Made by a program: the position numbers and the translations under genes. Below, piece after piece: positions 1 to 7,573 of a stretch of DNA of 64,000 nucleotides (positions are counted from its first letter, which is position 1; each line of letters begins with the position of its first letter). A model generated the notes under the pieces. The model did not search any database. It was not told the DNA's origin and saw nothing but the letters and a program-made list of their open reading frames with translations. This DNA is from VAZQ01 sp963817135 (GTDB taxonomy: Bacteria; Pseudomonadota; Alphaproteobacteria; Rhizobiales; Xanthobacteraceae), in assembly GCA_963817135.1 (NCBI GenBank), contig CAWFNG010000015.1:124001-188000 (forward strand), in the 5' to 3' direction.

Positions 1-1
1 C

Positions 2-913
2 ATCGATGCCATTGCAAAGACGTGGCCGGTGGCAGCCGATGCGGAGATTACGCTCGAAGCCAATCCATCGAGCGTCGAGGCGGCGCGGTTTCGCGGCTAT
101 CGGGCGGCGGGGATCAACCGCGTATCCATTGGCGTGCAGGCGCTGGAAGATGCGGCGCTCAAGGAGCTCGGCCGTTTGCATTCGGCACAGGAGGCACTCG
201 ACGCGGTTGCCGTGGCGCGCTCGGTGTTTGACCGTACCTCGTTCGATCTCATCTATGCGCGGCCGGGGCAAACCGTGGCAGGCTGGTCGGGCGAGCTAAG
301 GCGCGCCCTTGCCCAAGCCGGCGAGCACCTTTCGCTTTATCAGCTGACCATCGAAGACGGCACGCCGTTTAAAGCGCTGCATGCGGCGGGGAAGCTCGCG
401 ATCCCTGACGAAGAGCGCGCCCGCGCGCTCTATGACGCCACGCAGGCGATCTGCGCCGATGCGGGCCTGCCCGCCTATGAGATTTCCAACCATGCGCGAC
501 CAGGCGGCGAATGCCGGCACAATCTGATCTATTGGCGCGCGCACGAATATGCCGGCATCGGACCCGGCGCGCATGGGCGATTGGATGTCGATGGCGGGCG
601 CCATGCAACCGCGACCGAAAAGCGTCCGGAGCAATGGCTCATGCGGGTGGAATCGCTCGGGCACGGCGTCATTTCCGAGGAGGCGCTCACGCAGGAAGAA
701 GCGGCCGACGAGTTCCTGCTGATGGGGCTGCGCCTTGCGGAAGGGATCGATCCCGCGCGCTATGCGCGGCTTGCCGGCCGGGCGCTCAATCCGCGGCGCA
801 TTTCGCTCCTGGAGAGCGAGGGCGCGCTGGAAACCACCGCCGCGGGCAGGCTGCGGGTGACCATGGCCGGCTTTCCCCTGCTTGACGCGGTGGTCGCCGA
901 TCTGGCGGCGTGA
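2..913 (+). CDS. hemW: Heme chaperone HemW (radical SAM family), 5' partial
   Basis: The frame is open from the left edge, so the N-terminus with the CxxxCxxC radical-SAM cluster lies outside the window. What remains has HemW hallmarks: ITLEANPSS followed by GINRVSIGVQ early on, LSLYQLTIEDGTPF in the middle, YEISNHARPGGECRHN, and GIGPGAHGR towards the C-terminal HemN domain. HemW is thought to insert heme into respiratory proteins and is related to coproporphyrinogen dehydrogenase HemN. In Rhizobiales it usually sits just before the penicillin-binding-protein activator and rsmI genes. Here four to five accessory genes separate them. Family assignment is secure; HemW rather than HemN rests on motif style and context. 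Confidence 0.9.
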   Translation: MDAIAKTWPVAADAEITLEANPSSVEAARFRGYRAAGINRVSIGVQALEDAALKELGRLHSAQEALDAVAVARSVFDRTSFDLIYARPGQTVAGWSGELRRALAQAGEHLSLYQLTIEDGTPFKALHAAGKLAIPDEERARALYDATQAICADAGLPAYEISNHARPGGECRHNLIYWRAHEYAGIGPGAHGRLDVDGGRHATATEKRPEQWLMRVESLGHGVISEEALTQEEAADEFLLMGLRLAEGIDPARYARLAGRALNPRRISLLESEGALETTAAGRLRVTMAGFPLLDAVVADLAA

Positions 914-1071
914 CGGCTTTACATCTGCGCCCCAAGCATCATCCCGAAAAGCCAACTCCGGAATTGGGTGGGCACAGGTTCGCAAACGCGATCATGCACC
1001 TGTGCTTGCGTACTTCCATCGCATTAATTTGACCCGCTACAATGCTTTTTTCTGAGCCCTGAGGGACACAA

Positions 1072-2067
1072 ATGGAACGGCGCGAGTTCATCAGACTGCT
1101 CGGTGGTGCGGCTGCCGTTTGGCCGCTTGCCTCGCACGCGCAGCAACCGGGGGTGCCAGTGATCGGGTATCTCGGCCTGACTTCGCCTGCTGGCGAAGCC
1201 GAGATGATGTCGTCATTTCGCAAGGGCTTAAGGGAGGCGGGCTTTGAGGAAGGCCGCAATGCCGTTATTGAGTTTCGTTTTGCGCAAAGTGACGTTAGCC
1301 GACTGCCGACGCTTGCCGCCGAACTCGTCAGCAGCAAAGCCGCGGTCATACTCACTGGGACAACCGCGGCGGCGCTCGCCGCAAAAACAGCAACCTCAAT
1401 GGTACCCATCGTGTTTGTGATCGGTGCTGATCCAATTAAATCTGGCCTGGTGGCTGCGCTAAACCGTCCGGGCGGCAATCTCACCGGGATAAGCTTCTTT
1501 ACTAACCAAATGGAGAGTAAGCGATTAGGACTCCTGCATGAGCTCGTTGCAAAAGCCGATTTGATCGCCGTACTTCTCAACCCCAGGAACCCATTCTTTG
1601 AAAATCAGCTGAAGGATTTGAACGAAGCGTCTCGGGCGCTCGGCCTGAAAATCCATGTTGAAACTGCGAGCAACGAACGCGACATCGCTGCAGGCTTCAA
1701 CGCGTTCGCACAACAGAACGCGGGGGCGGTGCTTGTCGGTGCTGACCCATATTTCAACAGCAGGCGCGCTCTCGTTATCGATCCGGCGGTGCGGCTTCGG
1801 CTTCCCGCGATCTATGAATGGCGGGAATTCGCGCAAGCTGGTGGGCTGATGAGCTACGGAACCATTCTTACAGAGGCGTTTAGACAAGCTGGCGATTACG
1901 TCGCCCGTATCCTTAAAAGCGAAAACCCCGCTGACCTGCCGGTAATGCAGTCGAGCAAGTTCGAGCTGGTAATAAATCTGAAAACCGCGAAACAGATTGG
2001 CATCGAAGTGCCGCCGGGCTTGTCTGCGCGCGCGGACGAAATAATCGAAATAATGTCCGGCATGTGA
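1072..2067 (+). CDS. ABC transporter substrate-binding protein (ABC_sub_bind family)
   Basis: A 331-residue exported protein. The N-terminus MERREFIRLLGG...LASHAQQ is a signal peptide of the style common in this family (charged RRE, hydrophobic core, Ala-x-Ala-like cleavage site before QQ). The mature part has the ABC_sub_bind (PF04392) layout: VPVIGYLGL, then FRKGLREAGFEEGRN, then the C-terminal signature FELVINLKTAK followed by ADEIIE. The family is abundant in Bradyrhizobium-like genomes, usually as orphan receptors of unknown ligand. No permease or ATPase gene is adjacent. It looks like part of an accessory insertion between hemW and the PBP-activator gene. A decayed paralogous C-terminus lies at about 34.34 kb. 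Confidence 0.85.
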   Translation: MERREFIRLLGGAAAVWPLASHAQQPGVPVIGYLGLTSPAGEAEMMSSFRKGLREAGFEEGRNAVIEFRFAQSDVSRLPTLAAELVSSKAAVILTGTTAAALAAKTATSMVPIVFVIGADPIKSGLVAALNRPGGNLTGISFFTNQMESKRLGLLHELVAKADLIAVLLNPRNPFFENQLKDLNEASRALGLKIHVETASNERDIAAGFNAFAQQNAGAVLVGADPYFNSRRALVIDPAVRLRLPAIYEWREFAQAGGLMSYGTILTEAFRQAGDYVARILKSENPADLPVMQSSKFELVINLKTAKQIGIEVPPGLSARADEIIEIMSGM

Positions 2068-2288
2068 GTTTTCGCACTTCCCACGTCGGGGATTAGCGGT
2101 GAACTGTGTGCAGACGAACCAATCAGAGGGGAGAACCGAGCACGGGGGTAGTAGTTGGCGAGGAGGCTGTGATGCAGACCTCAATCGTGATCCTGGCCGG
2201 CAGCATCGCGTTTTGCTGGCTGTTCTCGGTCGTATTGATCCTCTGGTTCTCCCGGCCGCGAACGTGGCCGAAGCCAAGGTCGAAGGGA

Positions 2289-2477
2289 ATGATCATGCGC
2301 ACAATTTCGATGATATCAGCAACCCTCGTGGCGTTGTTTCTCTCCTCTGTCGCGGCGAATTCAGCTACGTGGTGCGCGCACTATGGCAGCGGCAATGGCA
2401 CCAATTGCGGTTTCCATTCGTATGAGCAATGCCAGGCTGCGATTTCAGGAAATGGCGGGTTTTGCTCCCAGGGCTAA
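2289..2477 (+). CDS. Small secreted DUF3551-family protein
   Basis: About 62 residues: a signal peptide (MRTISMISATLVALFLSSVAANSA) followed by a short Cys-rich mature region with WCAHYGSGNGTNCGFHSYEQC and a final FCSQ. This matches the DUF3551 pattern of rhizobial small exported proteins of unknown function. The ATG at 2289 (or 2295) gives the usual family length and follows a purine-rich AAGG/GAAGGG stretch. The frame is open further upstream: an ATG at 2172 has a good GAGGAGG ribosome site and would add a transmembrane segment (SIVILAGSIAFCWLFSVVL), so a longer membrane-anchored form cannot be excluded. Confidence 0.6.
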   Translation: MIMRTISMISATLVALFLSSVAANSATWCAHYGSGNGTNCGFHSYEQCQAAISGNGGFCSQG

Positions 2478-2522
2478 TCGGCTAGTATCCTTTCCTAATT
2501 CATCTGCCGATCGCCGCGGACC

Positions 2523-3185
2523 ATGCGCGCCATACTGACCATTGCATGCGTCATTGTTGTTTTTGGCGGCGGCGCCCACGCCCAGGAAGCGCTCAAGCTT
2601 TGCCGTCAGATCAAGGACGATGCCGCGCGACTGAAATGCTACGACGGCCTTGATGCGTCGTCTTCGAACGCAACGGGCAGACCGGCAGAGAGCAAACAAG
2701 ACGCCAATGCGGCCTGGGAGGTGCAGGACGAAAAATCCCCCCTCGATGACAGCCCCCTGATCACCGCACAGCTTCAATCAGCTGATGGCAAGGCCTATCT
2801 GCTGATGCGCTGCAAAGACGGCAAAACTGAAGTCGCGGTCAACAAATGGGGCTTTAACAAATGCGGAGGCGAAGTTCGCGTCATCTACCGCATCGATCAA
2901 GGGCAAGCCGTAGACAGCCCGTGGAATTCTCACTCGAGCTGCTACCTGGCCATTGCCCCATCGCCGATCCCGTTCATTCGCGGGCTCACGGATCAGGGCA
3001 AGGTTTATTTCCGGATGTGGGATCACCATGATGTCCCGCACGATGCACTATTTAATCTCGGCAACATTTCCCCGCTCCGCTCCCGTTTGGCGGACGCCTG
3101 CAATTGGGATGGCGCGCCTAAAGCAACTGGAAACCTCGTGCCGAAAGCAACGCCCAACGTACCGCCCAAGGCGCCGCCCAGGTGA
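2523..3185 (+). CDS. VasI/TagO-like periplasmic protein
   Basis: A 220-residue protein with a signal peptide ending near GGGAHAQ. It then has LCRQIKDDAARLKCYDGLD, a Cys pair spaced like the N-terminus of VasI/TagO-type proteins (PF11319). The central part, WEVQDEKSPLDDSP followed by LLMRCKDGKTEVAV, also matches that family. The C-terminus is a Pro/Lys-rich tail with a KATPNVPPKAPP repeat-like stretch. VasI was named in type VI secretion loci, but no secretion genes are present here, and stand-alone homologues are common. The role is therefore unknown; a periplasmic or envelope location is inferred from the signal peptide. Confidence 0.65.
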   Translation: MRAILTIACVIVVFGGGAHAQEALKLCRQIKDDAARLKCYDGLDASSSNATGRPAESKQDANAAWEVQDEKSPLDDSPLITAQLQSADGKAYLLMRCKDGKTEVAVNKWGFNKCGGEVRVIYRIDQGQAVDSPWNSHSSCYLAIAPSPIPFIRGLTDQGKVYFRMWDHHDVPHDALFNLGNISPLRSRLADACNWDGAPKATGNLVPKATPNVPPKAPPR

Positions 3186-3310
3186 TGCTTAAGAACAGGC
3201 TCTAAGCGTGTCGTTTCTCGCTGCCCGCTTGGGGACGATGCTTCCCCTCGCGAAGCACCCGCCGACAAACGCGGCTGGAACAACGACTTTGCTAAGCAGC
3301 ATACTGCCGC

Positions 3311-4819
3311 CTACGCCGTTTCTGGAATGGCGCGGCTGAGGGCGGCGCCGATAAGGCCGGCGAGTGCAATCATGGTCAGCACGCCGACAACCCCCCCAAG
3401 CGCGAAAGCAATGGCACCCCCGGCAACGCCGGCGCTGCCGCCAACAAAGGTGCAGGCGTTGACAATGCCCGAGCCCTGCCCCGCTTGCGCGGGCGAGAGA
3501 GCCGACAGCGCCAGCCGCGGCGCCAAGGCATAAGGCACGGCCAGACCGGCGCCCATCACGAAAAACCCGATCGCCAGGAGGACCATGCCGCTCCCGGCGA
3601 TGGCCACCCCGACGATGACGCTGGCGATCGCGACAAGCGTCATGCCACCCGTCATGGCGTTGCGCATCCCGACCCGTGCCGCCACGGCGGATGCTGACAG
3701 GGCGAGTGCAAGCAGTGCCGCGCTCAGCGGCAGCAGCGAGGCGCCCGCCTCCAGCGCCGTGAGGCCGAGTCCTTCCCGGCTCTGCGCAAAAAGATTGAAG
3801 TAGAGCAGCAGGCTCATGATGCTGAACATCGACAGCGAGCCGATCGCCACGCCCATAACGAACCCGCGCCGCGCGAAGAAGCCCAGGTCGACCAGTGGCG
3901 CTTCGGCACGCAACTCCACGGTCAGCAGCAGGAAGAACGCAGTCACCGCCAGGACGAACGGGCCGACAACGGAGAGCGGTGCCGCGCCCACATGCGGAAC
4001 TGCATGCAACCCGAACACCAGCGACACCATCAAGGTGGCCAGCAAAACAAAGCCGAACCAATCCGCGCGCCGGCTTTGCGTACTAGCGCCCCGCTTCCGA
4101 AGTTCGTGATACATGGCGGCACCCTCTGACACGAACTTCGGAAGCAAAGGGGCACTAGCAAGTCTTGATTCTAGTGCCGCTTTTCGATTTGAAGTTCCTT
4201 CATGAGCTTGCCGCAATCGCTGTAGGAACTTCAAATCGGCGGCACTATGAGCACGCGCGGTAGCCGAGCCTGAAAAGGCGAGGCCGGCAATGGCGGTTAC
4301 CATGAGCGGGACATTGAGCCAGAAGATCACGCGCCAACCTGTGACGTGCGTGATCGCTCCGCCAAAGAGCGGCCCGATGCTGAAGCCAAGCATCAGGAAC
4401 CCGGTCCAGGCGCCGACTGCTGCTGCCCTGCGCTCCGGCGCCGCACTGGTGTCGACGGCAGCCAGGGTGCTGGGCACCGCGAACGCTGCCGCGAAGCCCT
4501 GCAACGCCCGCCCGGCCAGCAGCGCTGTTTGTGTGCCGGCGGTGGCAATGATGCAGGACGCGACGCCGAACAGCACCAGTCCGACCATGGATGCCAGTCG
4601 TGCGCCAAACCGATCCGCCGCCCGGCCGCCGAGCACGATGCAGGCCGCAGACACGACCAGATAGGCATTGACGGCCCATTGCACGCCATCTGTGCTGAGG
4701 AAAAGCTCGGTCCGCATGGTCGGCAACGCGGCCATGATCGCCGTGCTGTTGGCGCCGACCGCGAGCATCGCCAGACACGACGACCAGAGGACCGACGCGA
4801 ACCCGGCTTGCTGGTTCAA
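3311..4819 (-). CDS. MFS transporter (DHA2-like) with an in-frame palindromic-element insertion
   Basis: A 502-residue major facilitator permease. The N-terminal half has the motif-A region GGRAADRFGARL and motif-C-like GFSIGPLFGGAI. The second half begins at RRADWFGFVLL, as in 14-helix drug/proton antiporters. Residues about 192-246, between the end of helix 6 (AFSGSATARA) and RRADW, are encoded precisely by a copy of the CTAG hairpin-doublet element (4083-4248). They form a 55-residue hydrophilic insertion in what should be a short cytoplasmic loop. The frame is kept throughout, so the gene may still be functional. The start is a TTG at 4819 (MNQQAGF); an ATG at 4768 would cut into helix 1. 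Substrate unknown. Confidence 0.85.
   Translation of the reverse strand: MNQQAGFASVLWSSCLAMLAVGANSTAIMAALPTMRTELFLSTDGVQWAVNAYLVVSAACIVLGGRAADRFGARLASMVGLVLFGVASCIIATAGTQTALLAGRALQGFAAAFAVPSTLAAVDTSAAPERRAAAVGAWTGFLMLGFSIGPLFGGAITHVTGWRVIFWLNVPLMVTAIAGLAFSGSATARAHSAADLKFLQRLRQAHEGTSNRKAALESRLASAPLLPKFVSEGAAMYHELRKRGASTQSRRADWFGFVLLATLMVSLVFGLHAVPHVGAAPLSVVGPFVLAVTAFFLLLTVELRAEAPLVDLGFFARRGFVMGVAIGSLSMFSIMSLLLYFNLFAQSREGLGLTALEAGASLLPLSAALLALALSASAVAARVGMRNAMTGGMTLVAIASVIVGVAIAGSGMVLLAIGFFVMGAGLAVPYALAPRLALSALSPAQAGQGSGIVNACTFVGGSAGVAGGAIAFALGGVVGVLTMIALAGLIGAALSRAIPETA
4083..4248. repeat. CTAG hairpin-doublet element, copy 1 (inside the MFS gene)
   Basis: There are two adjacent long hairpins. 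Arm A is 4083-4158, with inner stem GCTTCCGAAGTTCG paired to its complement. Arm B is 4171-4248, with inner stem CGATTTGAAGTTCCT paired to its complement. They are joined by a 12-nt spacer (CAAGTCTTGATT). Outer stems start CTAGCGCCCC and CTAGTGCCGC; the last copy end reads CACTAT instead of CACTAG. A single-sided AAA or TTT bulge separates outer and inner stems. This copy contributes 165 nt of open frame to the transporter gene on the minus strand. Confidence 0.9.
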
Positions 4820-4858
4820 CGTTGCTGCGTCCTCACCCCTAGGTGCGGTGAATTTGAA

Positions 4859-6076
4859 TTACGTGCCCGAACCGGTGAACGAGCGAGGCGGCGGGCTGAC
4901 GACCTGGCCGCCGCTCGGTCCGACGCGCATCACGGCAAGCCCGCGCTGGTTGGTCCCATCGGGCCGGAAGCGGAACAGCCCGTCAATGCCGGTAAACCCT
5001 GAGGCGTTGGTCAGCACGTCTTCGGCAAAGCGCTGCTTGCCCTGCGTCTTTACCAGCGCCGCCACCAGGGCCACGGCGTCATAGGCAAGCGACCCGGTGC
5101 GCACGGGATCTTGCCCGTAACGCGTGCGATAGCGGCCGGAGAAATTGCGAAACCCGGTGGAATCCGGGCCGGCATACCAGCCCCCTTCCAGCTGCGCATT
5201 GGAGAAGATCTGGCTGTCCTCCCAGAGGCCGGTGCCGAGGAGCTGCACATGTTTGGTGTCCACCCCATTGGTGTTGAGCGCCTGCACCACCGCCGGCACG
5301 GCATCCGCTCCATCGGGGATGAAAATCGCGTCTGCGCCCTTCGCCGCCTGGGCAACGTTGCGAACGGGCCCCTGAATCTGCGCCTTGTCGGTGGGGTAGC
5401 GTTCCAGTGCGACCACGCGCCCGCCGCGCCGCGCGACGGTTTGCTTGAAAGCCGCCTCGACGACTGTCCCATAGGCATTGTCGGGAATGAGTGCGGCAAA
5501 AGACTTGCGCCCCTGCCCCACCGCGTAACCGATGATGCGATCGACATCCGACTCGGGAAGAAAGCTCAAGAGATAAACGCCGCGCGTCGCCACGTTGGCA
5601 TCGGTCGAGAACGCGATCACCGGCACGTTGCGGGCGCGCGCGAGCTGGCCGACAGGACCCACGGTCAGAGCAAACAAGGGACCGAGGATTATTTCAGCGC
5701 CTTCGTCGAGCGCCTGCTGAGCGGCCTTTTGCGCTGCCTGCGCGTTGCCGGCGTCATCCTTGACCAGCAGCTGGATGTCCGGGCTGTTGAATTCGGCAAG
5801 CGCCATCTCGGCGGCATTGCGCATGGACTGTGCCGCTATGGCGGCGTTCCCGGTCCCGGACAGCGGCAGAATGAGTCCAACCTTGACCTGTCCGGTGCCG
5901 ATACTGGTGGATGGCTGCGAGGATGTATTGGGAGGCGAGCTCGGCAGCAGGTCGCCGAGCGAAAAATTGCCGGAGCAGCCGGCGAGGAGAATGGCAATTG
6001 CCGGCGCAAAAAGCCGGCGCAAATACGCGCGCACAACGCCAGAGGCAGGGCGCCAAGCCTGCAACACTCGCCACAT
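4859..6076 (-). CDS. Penicillin-binding protein activator (LpoA-like lipoprotein, periplasmic-binding fold)
   Basis: About 405 residues. The N-terminal signal has a lipobox LLAGC, so it should be an outer-membrane lipoprotein. A Ser/Pro/Thr linker follows, then a type I periplasmic-binding fold: VKVGLILPLSGTGNAA, VKDDAGNAQAAQ, ILGPLFALTV, VIAFSTD, and IPDNAYGTVVEAAF. In enterobacteria lpoA lies beside rsmI and yraN and activates PBP1A. The same neighbours here (rsmI and yraN start 155 bp away, divergently) support the equivalent role. The ATG at 6076 is chosen because an AAGGAGA site precedes it; the open frame extends to 6139. Confidence 0.85.
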   Translation of the reverse strand: MWRVLQAWRPASGVVRAYLRRLFAPAIAILLAGCSGNFSLGDLLPSSPPNTSSQPSTSIGTGQVKVGLILPLSGTGNAAIAAQSMRNAAEMALAEFNSPDIQLLVKDDAGNAQAAQKAAQQALDEGAEIILGPLFALTVGPVGQLARARNVPVIAFSTDANVATRGVYLLSFLPESDVDRIIGYAVGQGRKSFAALIPDNAYGTVVEAAFKQTVARRGGRVVALERYPTDKAQIQGPVRNVAQAAKGADAIFIPDGADAVPAVVQALNTNGVDTKHVQLLGTGLWEDSQIFSNAQLEGGWYAGPDSTGFRNFSGRYRTRYGQDPVRTGSLAYDAVALVAALVKTQGKQRFAEDVLTNASGFTGIDGLFRFRPDGTNQRGLAVMRVGPSGGQVVSPPPRSFTGSGT

Positions 6077-6230
6077 CAGGCTGGTCTCCTTGACGGCGAC
6101 ACACGATGCCAGGGTTGGTACGCCACTGCAATGCGCCATTTTCCGGTTAAATGGTTAACCGCGTAAAAAGCGTAGGGATTCTTGCGGTTTAGCGCTGACC
6201 CGTGCTCCAGCTGCCGCTAGGATTACTGGC

Positions 6231-7166
6231 ATGAATACAGGTCCGCACCAAGGGGCGGCAACCGCCGGGACGCGCACGCGCGCTTCCCGGCAATACGTAA
6301 TCCATGGCCAATCGGCCCTGGCCCCGCAACTTGCAGCGGGCCTGCATCTCGTGGCAACGCCGATCGGCAATCTGGGCGATATCACTTTGCGGGCGCTCGC
6401 AGTCCTGGCGGCAGCCGACCTGATCGCGTGCGAGGACACGCGACGGAGCCGCACGCTGCTCGATCACTATGGGATTGCAACGCCGCGCACGCCCTATCAC
6501 GAGCACAATGCCGATGTTGTGCGGCCAAAGCTGCTCGCCCGCCTCGCCGAAGGAGCCGCCATCGCGCTCATCAGTGATGCAGGGACGCCGCTCCTTTCCG
6601 ATCCCGGCTACAAGCTTGTGCGCGCCGCCAGTATAAGCGGCATCGCGATAACGGCGGTGCCGGGCCCGTCCGCTGCGCTCGCGGCACTGACGATGAGCGG
6701 CCTTCCCACCGACCGCTTCTTTTTCGAAGGGTTCCTGCCGGCAAAGTCTGCCGCGCGACGGAGCCGCATCGCAGCGTTCAAAGACATTCCCGCAACCCTT
6801 CTCCTGTTCGAGACGGCGCCCCGCATAGGAGCGGCCCTCGCCGACCTCGCGGCTGTTCTCGGCGCCAGGGAGGCGGCAGTCTGCCGCGAGCTTACGAAGC
6901 TGCACGAGGAAGTGCGCCGCTCCGATCTCGTCACGCTGGCACGCGAATACGCCGGCGCCGAGCCGCGCGGCGAGATCGTCCTGGTGATCGCCCCGCCGGA
7001 ACCGCAGGCGGAAATCTCCCGCGAGGAGCTGGATGGTCTCATTCGCGATGCGCTCAATCGCCTTTCCCTCAAGGAGGCGGTGGTCGAGATTGCCGCCATG
7101 ACCGGGGCGCCGCGCCGCGCGATCTATCAGCGGGCGCTCAAACTTTCCGCGGAAGCCAAGGCATGA
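6231..7166 (+). CDS. rsmI: 16S rRNA (cytidine(1402)-2'-O)-methyltransferase
   Basis: A 311-residue tetrapyrrole-methylase-fold enzyme that 2'-O-methylates C1402 in the ribosomal P site with S-adenosylmethionine. Diagnostic segments: LHLVATPIGNLGDIT near residue 37, ACEDTRRSRTLLDHYGI, LISDAGTPLLSDPGYKLV, VPGPSAALAALTMSGLP and FFFEGFLP. The N-terminal 35 residues (MNTGPHQGAATAGTRTRAS) are a nonconserved extension. The next gene, yraN, overlaps by 4 nt (ATGA), so they form one transcription unit, as in many proteobacteria. Confidence 0.96.
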   Translation: MNTGPHQGAATAGTRTRASRQYVIHGQSALAPQLAAGLHLVATPIGNLGDITLRALAVLAAADLIACEDTRRSRTLLDHYGIATPRTPYHEHNADVVRPKLLARLAEGAAIALISDAGTPLLSDPGYKLVRAASISGIAITAVPGPSAALAALTMSGLPTDRFFFEGFLPAKSAARRSRIAAFKDIPATLLLFETAPRIGAALADLAAVLGAREAAVCRELTKLHEEVRRSDLVTLAREYAGAEPRGEIVLVIAPPEPQAEISREELDGLIRDALNRLSLKEAVVEIAAMTGAPRRAIYQRALKLSAEAKA

Positions 7167-7567
7167 GCGAGCAGGGTAGCGGCAGCGGCGATATCCCGGC
7201 CGGGAATGAGAAGCGCCAGCTGGCCTTCCGCGCCGGACTGTCGGCCGAGAGCCGGGCGGCTGCGTTCCTCATCGCCAAAGGCTTTCGCATTCTCGCCCGG
7301 CGCTGGAAGTCGCCCGTCGGCGAAATCGATATCGTCGCCCGGCGCCGGCGGCTGCTGATATTCGTCGAAGTCAAGGCGCGCAATAATCTCGACGATGCCG
7401 CCTGGTCGGTGACGCCGCGTCAGCGCGCACGCATCGCTGCGGCGGCCGAAGCATGGCTTGCACGCTACCCCGACGAGCGCATCGAGGATATGCGCTTCGA
7501 TGCCGTCCTGGTCGCCCCCGGCCGGCTTCCTCGCCACATCGCGGCGGCATTCGAGGTGAAGAGCTGA
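7163..7567 (+). CDS. yraN: YraN family protein (UPF0102, endonuclease-like fold)
   Basis: 134 residues. The conserved UPF0102 core is visible: GLSAESRAAAFLIAKGF, ILARRWKSPVGEIDIVARR and LIFVEVKARN, followed by ARIAAAAEAWLARYP and RFDAVLV. The GEIDIV...VEVKAR pattern is the restriction-endonuclease-like D/ExK fold. The biochemical function is not established. It starts inside the rsmI stop codon, which implies translational coupling. Confidence 0.93.
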   Translation: MSEQGSGSGDIPAGNEKRQLAFRAGLSAESRAAAFLIAKGFRILARRWKSPVGEIDIVARRRRLLIFVEVKARNNLDDAAWSVTPRQRARIAAAAEAWLARYPDERIEDMRFDAVLVAPGRLPRHIAAAFEVKS

Positions 7568-7573
7568 GCAGGC

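Noticed and set aside
934..997. Possible degenerate AGCATGATC-type palindrome after hemW
   Set aside because: Only the CATCCCGAAAAG and GATCATGC ends resemble the family; the centre is too different to call a copy.
2106..2288. Longer N-terminus for the DUF3551 gene
   Set aside because: The ATG at 2172 has a good ribosome site, but the added membrane segment is not part of the family and a normal signal peptide starts at 2289. Kept only as an alternative.
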